Below, one piece after another: positions 58,301 to 64,000 of a stretch of 64,000 nt of DNA. This DNA comes from Holacanthus passer (taxonomy: Eukaryota > Chordata > Actinopteri > Pomacanthidae). The notes beneath the pieces were generated by a model, which was not told the origin of the DNA, made no database searches, and saw nothing but the letters and a program-made list of their open reading frames with translations. Numbering within the stretch: position 1 is the stretch's first letter; every line of letters starts with the position of its first letter. The stretch is taken from NCBI GenBank assembly GCA_025331565.1, contig JAFREQ010000151.1, positions 62,001 through 126,000 on the forward strand. Direction: 5' to 3'. Both the position numbers and the translations under genes were made by a program.

Positions 58301-61300
58301 ATCCTCAAAAAATACATTCAGAAGTAAAACGTCAGTACAAAATAATAGCGAGCAGAATTTATGGAGCATGTGTGTGTTTTGTCTTTGAGCTGATTCAGTT
58401 TTGAGGTCAGCTGTCTTAATGCGCTGCAGTCTTCTATAGTGCTGTCTCGGCTGTTTCTTAATTGAAATGGCCTGACATCATGTGCATGCTGGGTGCATAT
58501 GTGTGTGTGACTCCACTTACGAGGTCCGGATCATGTTATAAGTAGCTGACTGTAAAATGATGGAGAGAAAAGGGCGTTTTCTCAATTAGGGATTGGGTTT
58601 AAGTCAGTAGATATAAAGTATCAGCAAGTCTGTGTGTGTGTGTGTTTGATGGTAATGGAATTGCTTTTAACTGTTGAGTTTATAAAGCATCCATTAACCT
58701 CCTAACCTCCTTGCTTTCCGTCATTTCTCCCTCCTGCACTCTCTTCTATTTCTGTCTGTGTTGTATCTTTCCTCCTCTGTTTTTCCTTCTCTAGGTATCT
58801 GTTTGCCCTGCAGATTAAACGTGACCTGGCCTGTGGTCGTCTCATCTGTAACGACACTAGCGCTGCCCTCATGGTCTCCCACATCATTCAGTGTAAGTGC
58901 AACACAAACAGACACATGTACACACACGCACATATAAGTACTATGTGGTAGGAGTTGTGAGCTAAATAAGAAATTTAGTCTCATTATGGGACAAAATCTA
59001 ATTAAAAAGTCCCCCTCAGACATGCACCGCATTATGTAAATGTGTGTTTTAATGTAAAGAGCACGTGTTTGATGGACCTTACTAAGAGCACTGTAATAGA
59101 TTTATCACTCAGTTATTATCTCCTCTGCACAAAGAAAATAAAATCAGCTTAATAGGCTGTGAAACATTGTGAATGAGCCCATTTTTAGTTGTTGAGGTGT
59201 TTCTTAATGTCAGAGGTTTGCAAAAACAACCACCAGCATTTCCTCTCTATATTTTCTCTATTTTTCCACATGCTAGCTGCTTTGATAGGCAGCAGAAGTT
59301 GCTTTTTAATAACATTAACTTTGACAGTAGAGAACATTTGTTAGGGAATTCACTGAGAGTTGTGTTGAGCTTCTCTCACACTCATTGTGGTCATTATTTA
59401 AAGCTTCAAAGGGAAAATTATTTTACAAATCTGTCACAAATATCATGCCTTAAATGCAAGCATTAAATGTCTTGTCTTAACTTAACGTCTGTCCTAACTA
59501 AAGTCACAACATTTCTGTAAAGCACACATATGTCTGAATTTTAAAAAAAAAATCACTTTAACAGTTTGTTGAAGCCAGAAATTATACTGTCTGACGAGGG
59601 TTTAGTCTCACTGTGGGGCCCAGTGTGATGAAAAAGCCTGAATGCTTTGCTCATGTGGAAGACCATAAATCACATGTCAGATATTCCCCTTGGGGGAATT
59701 TCCTCACTTACTGTACTATGGTTTGTATGTCACTAGCTCCAGTTTAAACCAGATTTGTTGAAAATTTATGACAAAAAGATCATCAATTTACCACAAAGCT
59801 CAATATTCGACACTTATATTAACACTAATGGGGAGAGGATCTCATAAGGAAGCTTGCTCCAGCAGGGCAGATGCTCTGCCAGCATGAGATGTGATCCTGG
59901 TTCATGCTGCTGAGGAATTCCATGGTGTTTCCCTCCTGTCAGTCTTCAGCTACTGTACATGAAGCTTCAGTATTCCCTCACATTCAAAACCAGTAACATA
60001 ATGCGTGATATATGAATGAAATGAGCACCGCTCTGCAGCTGCTCGTCAAGCTACCTGCCTTCACCGCAGTGACTGTTGTTATTCAGCACCATATGTGGAG
60101 GGTGTAGGATTTATGGATTCTGTGCCTGTACGTGCGCCTATTGTTGCTGGTATTGAACAGATGGAGACGCATGCATCAGCACACTTCATCTGAGCTACAG
60201 TGGAATAGATTGGGATGGAATATGAATAAGATTAACTTGAAGAGAAAACAATGCATGTTTTCTTTTTTTATTGTATTTGCTTACATTCCTGCTGTCTGTA
60301 TCTCTTCCTCAACCCTCCTCTTCTTTATGCCATCTTCTCTTAACCTCATCTATCACCAACTTCCTTATCTCACCCCATTTCTGTCTTCATTTTCACTCCA
60401 AATGAATATTGAATTCTCACCCTTCTCTCACCTCTCCTCTCCCTCTTCTTCAGCTGAGATAGGAGATTTTGATGAGACCCAGAGCTGGCAGCATCTCCTC
60501 CACAATAAGTACCTGCCCGACCAGGATGCCATCAGAGACAAGATCACAGACTGCCACCGCAAGCATGTGTGAGTTACCACACGCATGTTCATATGTGCAT
60601 TTACTGTATGTGCAGGCTCACATGGACACACCTTCAGTTTTTATGAGGGCAGGATATTTGCATTCTACATTCTACAGCATCAATATGGATCTGCATATAA
60701 AATATTTAATGCATACTGTATGTAGCAATTAGGGCTTCAGATTCCTTGTTTTGTCTAACGAACAGTCCAGAATCCAAAGTTGTTCATTTTACGTTAATAT
60801 AGTACTGAGAAGAACAAGAAATCAAGCAAGAAGGCAAATCCCCTCCAGACATTTTCAAAGTTTTAAAGCATATAAAAATATGCTGCTTTAAATAATAATT
60901 TGTGTCTAATAATATTGTTTTTACATTAAAAACTTAAATTAACACGGAATCTATGAATATGCAAATATTTTTAATTACACAAGTTTAAGATGTGTGCTGG
61001 AGGCTTCAAGTCTCCACATCACACTTGTGTCAGCAGATTAATATGAAAACAGCTTTCTAGTGTTAAACTCTGCACGTACATCAGTCTGCACATTGAGGCT
61101 CAAACATCCCTGTGAGGGAACAATATGCAACAGTTACAGCTTTGTTTACCCGGAAATAGCTGGTCAAGATTATCCTTGCTTGGAAAACAATACTGGGCCA
61201 AGCTTTAGGCTGACTAGCATTAAGGTGTCAGGAGAAATTGTTTTTCACATGAACACACACACAGAGCTCACATACTTCTACAAGCCTCACACATAAAGCT

Positions 61301-64000
61301 ATTTATCTGTTTATTCAAATCTCCACTCACAAACACGCCCATTGCCCAATTACACCCAACCCATAAGTCTCTCTCCTGTAGAGATGTTTATCTCTTTAAC
61401 CACAACTGCTCACACACACTAATGCACACGACACACACAGTTTTAATCTCTCCCCCGCAGAGGTGGCTGTCCACAAACATAAAGCTTAGCACTCCCTCTG
61501 TGCCCTTGGGACCACACATTCACACAACACACCTCTTTCCTCATTTACATTGTAGCTGTGCTTTCCCCACCGCTGTTTGCAAATACATGACAAATGCATC
61601 TCCTTGTTTTCTGGAGATGTAAATTGTCTAAAACCCTCCTTAACCACAGACGGGAGCTGGAAACCAAACCACAGGCTTGCTGATTATTTATCATGGTCAC
61701 ACCAGTTACCCATTCTCCTGCTTTCACGTCCCTCGCCTCTACAATCCCTCACCCTCCTCAAGCTGACGCAGGAAGGAAGTGGCTAATTCAGCAGCTCATA
61801 CAGGAAACAGGAAGCTATTTTCAGATTTGTGAGGAAACAAACCTTCTGTGGCACATTTCTTTCCGCCCACAGTGGGAACTATCACCTACCATCTGATCCT
61901 GTGGTGTATTTTAAGACTGTTTGTTGTTTCTTCACTCCCGATAAATCTGGAATAGAGACCTGGAGTGGGTCATGTCTTAAATGTGGTTCATGCAGTACAA
62001 CCAATGACCCATGACCACTTAGTTATTGATTTTCCTAAATGCTCTACTTATATCTGTGCTGTCTGTAAGTGAACAGATCAGAAAAGAAACTAAATAATTA
62101 TTTCTTGCTTCAGCTTGAGAAAGAGCGGCTGATTGATATCGATTAAGGGATAGTTAATGGATTGATGGATCACTCTCCTCTGCAGCGGACAGACTCCTGC
62201 AGTGTCAGACTACCAGCTGCTGGAAATCGCTCGGCGGTTGGAGATGTACGGCGTCCGTCTGCACCCGGCCAAGGACAGAGAGGGCACTAAACTCAGTCTG
62301 GCTGTGGCGCACACCGGGGTGCTGGTTTTCCAGGTAAAACCACAAACATCAGGTTCAACCACCCACTTAAAATCTTTTTTGTTTTTTTTTTTTTTTTTGT
62401 TTTTGCTATAATGTGAGTTGTTCCAGAGTCAAACACTAGGCAGCATATCTACAACTCTGATTCCAAAAAGGCTGGGACACAGTGTAAAACATTAATACAG
62501 CAGAATGTGATAATTTGCTAATCCTTTTTGACATATAGTGAATTGAAAACAGTACAAAGACAATATATTTAATGTTTTGAATTTCTACTGCAAGATGATT
62601 GATTTCTCATCAATGTTAATCAGCTTGTCATAATGTCTTCTCCTTCATTCAGGGGTACACAAAAATTAATGCCTTCAACTGGTCCAAGATTCGCAAGCTC
62701 AGCTTCAAACGCAAGAGGTTCCTAATTAAGCTGAGAGCAGACCCCGCTGTAAGTCCATATAACACTTTTCCATTTCTCCATTCCCTCATTTTTTGCCCCT
62801 TCTTTCAGTCTTCTGTTCTGTCCAGCATCCCTTCCTCCCTGCATCCATACTTATATTTGCCTGTGCGTCTTCCAGCAGAATGCCCACCACGACACGCTGG
62901 AGTTTGCCATGGCAAGCAGGGATTGCTGTAAGATCTTCTGGAAGATCTGCGTGGAGTATCACGCCTTCTTCAGGCTCTTCGAGGAGCCCAAGCCCAAACC
63001 CAAGCCCATCCTCTTCACCAGAGGTTCCTCATTCCGATTCAGGTAAGGAGGGGGCAGAAAGGGAAGGATGGGAAACTACTGCATTTGCATTGTTGTAAGT
63101 TTGTTTTTAATTGCCTGCTTTTCTCTTTTTGTACCTGCAGCGGTCGAACCCAGAAGCAGATCATCGATTATGTGAAAGACTCTGAGATCAAGAAAGTTCC
63201 ATTTGAAAGGTGAAGTTACTGTTGGGGAAAGGACACAAAGCAGCATTCAAATTTCTTATTAGTTGCACATGGTTCAACCTCATCTGTCCCCACCTCTCTT
63301 TTCAGGAAGCACAGTAAGGTTCTGTCCAACAGCAGCATGTCCCCTCAGTCGTCTTCCTTCAGATCGCAAGTGCCAAAAGAGGTGATTGCTTTTATTTGCA
63401 TTAGTTTCTATCTCCTTATATTTCCCATGTACACATTTACAGGCTCTTTGTGTCTGTTTTTATTGCTTCTTTCTATCTCTCTGGGGCCTTAACTACAAAG
63501 CTGTTTTTGTCCTACAGGGAGTGAGTGTGTGTGAATGTGTGATTTGTCCAATCTGTTCTCGTAAATAACAACTCATTCAAAGTCAGTAATTTAGTGTAAT
63601 GAGCCCAGTTAAATACAGGTTCAAAAAGCTTCTCCTCTTAACTGCTTCCTTTTGTCATCAATCCTCTTTCTCTCAATCTCCCATCTTTTTCTTCCTTTTC
63701 CTCATTTGCAGAGTGCCATGTCTGTCCAGTTGGCAGACCAGCCTGACTCAGCCAGACTGGGTCATCAAGCTGAGTCTAATGGTTCAGACGAACTGCCAGC
63801 AGCCGCATCCACCAACGGCTTCCACGATATACCTGCAGCACCCGGCTCAGACCCGATTCAGTCCCGACAGAACCACCACGCTGTCGGCTCAGCACCGGAC
63901 CCTCAGTTCCTCAACCCAGGTCCATCCTGCAGGGCAAACAAAGGCAGCAGCTCCTCTATTCCTTACATAGACTGCAGCGACATAGACAGTGAATGTGATG
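35513..64000 (+). CDS. farp1: FERM, RhoGEF and pleckstrin domain protein 1, N-terminal part (runs off the window)
   Basis: Twelve coding exons join in phase to 486 codons before the window ends: 35513-35686, 54511-54615, 55931-55973, 56262-56340, 58795-58892, 60454-60568, 62186-62333, 62653-62748, 62876-63042, 63141-63209, 63306-63381, 63712-64000 (partial). The start ATG has A at -3 and G at +4. The FERM domain spans about 40-320 (F1 from VSIRVQMLDD; FFPPDHTQL; F3 with LSLAVAHTGVLVF and INAFNWSKIRKLSFKRKRF), then the FERM-adjacent segment RGSSFRFSGRTQKQ from 335, then a Ser-rich linker. MLDDTQE, QRSPGKV and SEIGDFDE fit FARP1 better than FARP2. FARP1 is a membrane-associated synaptic and dendritic protein linking adhesion/guidance receptors to Rho-family GTPases. 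Its DH and two PH domains must lie to the right. Confidence 0.94.
38912..38946. repeat. (CA)17 microsatellite
   Basis: An almost pure CA repeat followed by GACACGCACACA. Confidence 0.95.
40330..40373. repeat. (TG)22 microsatellite
   Basis: The longest dinucleotide repeat in the window, uninterrupted, likely polymorphic. Confidence 0.95.
52606..52745 (+). repeat. pyrimidine-rich tract
   Basis: About 140 nt that are mostly C and T, with many TTCTTCTCCTCTTTC and CTTCCTCCTCTCC runs. It is low-complexity sequence deep inside farp1 intron 2. Confidence 0.7.
54511..54615 (+). CDS. farp1: farp1 coding exon 2 (FERM F1)
   Basis: It encodes QRSPGKVLFDLVCVHLNLAE and then GDYFGLEYQDQRKMT, the F1 (ubiquitin-like) lobe. 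Acceptor CTCTTCCAG, donor ACG|GTGAGA. Confidence 0.95.
55931..55973 (+). CDS. farp1: farp1 coding exon 3 (43-nt exon)
   Basis: It encodes VWLDLLKPTLKQIR plus one base. Acceptor CTCCATAG, donor C|GTAAGT. Confidence 0.94.
56262..56340 (+). CDS. farp1: farp1 coding exon 4
   Basis: It encodes PKNTILRFVVKFFPPDHTQL and then MEELT. FFPPDHTQL is a FARP hallmark. Acceptor CTCCTTCAG, donor CG|GTAGGA. Confidence 0.95.
58795..58892 (+). CDS. farp1: farp1 coding exon 5 (FERM F2)
   Basis: It encodes YLFALQIKRDLACGRLICND and then TSAALMVSHIIQ, the start of the helical F2 lobe. Acceptor CTTCTCTAG, donor T|GTAAGT. Confidence 0.95.
60454..60568 (+). CDS. farp1: farp1 coding exon 6 (FERM F2)
   Basis: It encodes EIGDFDETQSWQHLLHNKYL and then PDQDAIRDKITDCHRKH. 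Acceptor CTTCTTCAG, donor GT|GTGAGT. Confidence 0.95.
60728..60790 (+). repeat. degenerate teleost interspersed repeat fragment
   Basis: TAGGGCTTCAGATTCC, TTGTTTTGTCTAACGAACAG and TCCAGAATCCAAAG resemble the middle of the ATTAATCG family (TGTTTTGTCCGACCAACAGTCCAAAACCCAAAG as I recall it is not quoted in full). Confidence 0.4.
62186..62333 (+). CDS. farp1: farp1 coding exon 7 (F2-F3 junction)
   Basis: It encodes GQTPAVSDYQLLEIARRLEM, then YGVRLHPAKDREG and LSLAVAHTGVLVFQ. Acceptor CTCTGCAG, donor CAG|GTAAAA. Confidence 0.96.
62445..62605 (+). repeat. truncated DNA-transposon-like repeat (GATTCCAAAAAGGCTGGGAC type)
   Basis: ACAACTCTGATTCCAAAAAG, GCTGGGACACAGTGTAAAAC, AGAATGTGATAATTTGCTAATC, GAATTGAAAACAGTACAAAG and ATATTTAATGTTTTGAA follow the order of an abundant fish repeat that I believe is a nonautonomous DNA transposon. 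Only its 5' part is left, ending about 50 bp before the next farp1 exon. Confidence 0.65.
62653..62748 (+). CDS. farp1: farp1 coding exon 8 (FERM F3)
   Basis: It encodes GYTKINAFNWSKIRKLSFKR and then KRFLIKLRADPA, the F3 PH-like lobe with its basic strand. Acceptor TTCATTCAG, donor GCT|GTAAGT. Confidence 0.95.
62876..63042 (+). CDS. farp1: farp1 coding exon 9 (F3 end, FERM-adjacent start) with NAGNAG acceptor
   Basis: It encodes (Q)NAHHDTLEFAMASRD, FWKICVEYHAFFRLFEEP, KPKPKPILF and RGSSFRF. The acceptor is TTCCAGCAG, so splicing can start at 62876 (with Gln) or 62879 (without); the shorter form matches the human protein as I recall it. Donor AG|GTAAGG. Confidence 0.94.
63141..63209 (+). CDS. 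farp1: farp1 coding exon 10 (FERM-adjacent)
   Basis: It encodes GRTQKQIIDYVKDSEIKKVP then FE. GRTQKQ is a conserved FARP segment. Acceptor ACCTGCAG, donor AG|GTGAAG. Confidence 0.94.
63306..63381 (+). CDS. farp1: farp1 coding exon 11
   Basis: It encodes KHSKVLSNSSMSPQSSSFRS then QVPKE. The KHSK start is conserved and the Ser-rich linker begins here. Acceptor CTTTTCAG, donor GAG|GTGATT. Confidence 0.9.
63712..64000 (+). CDS. farp1: farp1 coding exon 12 (linker), cut by the window edge
   Basis: After acceptor CATTTGCAG an open frame of 96 codons runs to the last base, rich in Ser, Pro, Ala and Asp, ending near CSDIDSECD. This is the poorly conserved linker between FERM and DH domains. Confidence 0.85.

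Noticed and set aside
59694..59703. Perfect kappa-B-like decamer GGGAATTTCC in a farp1 intron
   Set aside because: A single 10-mer in tens of kilobases of intron is weak evidence without conservation or chromatin data.
1..64000. CRISPR arrays, operons, phage or bacterial defence systems, intact retroelement reverse transcriptases, old viral gene copies
   Set aside because: None seen on either strand; repeats are microsatellites or decayed dispersed elements, and no long frame has a polymerase, integrase or capsid motif.

Overview
This window is vertebrate nuclear DNA, almost certainly from a ray-finned (teleost) fish. The evidence is short coding exons with GT-AG introns, vertebrate-type proteins, single nuclear tRNA genes with Pol III T-run terminators, many CA/TG microsatellites, and several interspersed repeats of the kind common in teleosts. 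There is no prokaryotic or viral gene content.

Three protein genes and six tRNA genes can be supported. (1) 1-7600, minus strand: the large first coding exon of tsc22d1 (long isoform, 690 residues, 4768-6839) with its 5' flank. Its zipper-encoding 3' exons lie beyond position 1. (2) 8809-10401: a cluster of five tRNA genes (Met, Asp, Gly, Lys, Met) with signs of local duplication. (3) 13722-28300, minus strand: a complete chn1 (alpha-chimaerin) gene. All 14 coding exons of the SH2-containing alpha2 form can be assembled (459 codons, the same length and numbering as I recall for human alpha2). An internal promoter/first exon gives an alpha1 form of 367 codons. (4) 28808-28881: a tRNA-Ile(AAT) gene between two divergent protein-gene 5' ends. 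(5) 29650-64000, plus strand: the 5' part of farp1 (noncoding exon, then 12 coding exons; 486 residues covering the FERM and FERM-adjacent regions). The gene runs off the right edge before the DH and PH domains.

Functionally, chn1 is a Rac GTPase-activating protein and farp1 belongs to a Rho-family GEF/FERM family, so two regulators of Rho-family signalling in axon and dendrite development lie head to head about 1.3 kb apart. Nothing in the sequence shows they are co-regulated. tsc22d1 is a signalling adaptor/transcription-related gene.

I found no obviously new multi-gene system. The observations most worth a second look are a near-perfect 63-nt hairpin of pre-miRNA size in a chn1 intron; a 17-bp tandem duplication in the chn1 leader that yields two upstream ATGs, one overlapping the main start; the use of the same bases as alpha1 coding sequence and alpha2 splice acceptor; and the duplicated tRNA segment with a shared GCACCGGAAGTC motif. 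Transcription starts, poly(A) sites and repeat boundaries are approximate because they were read by eye.
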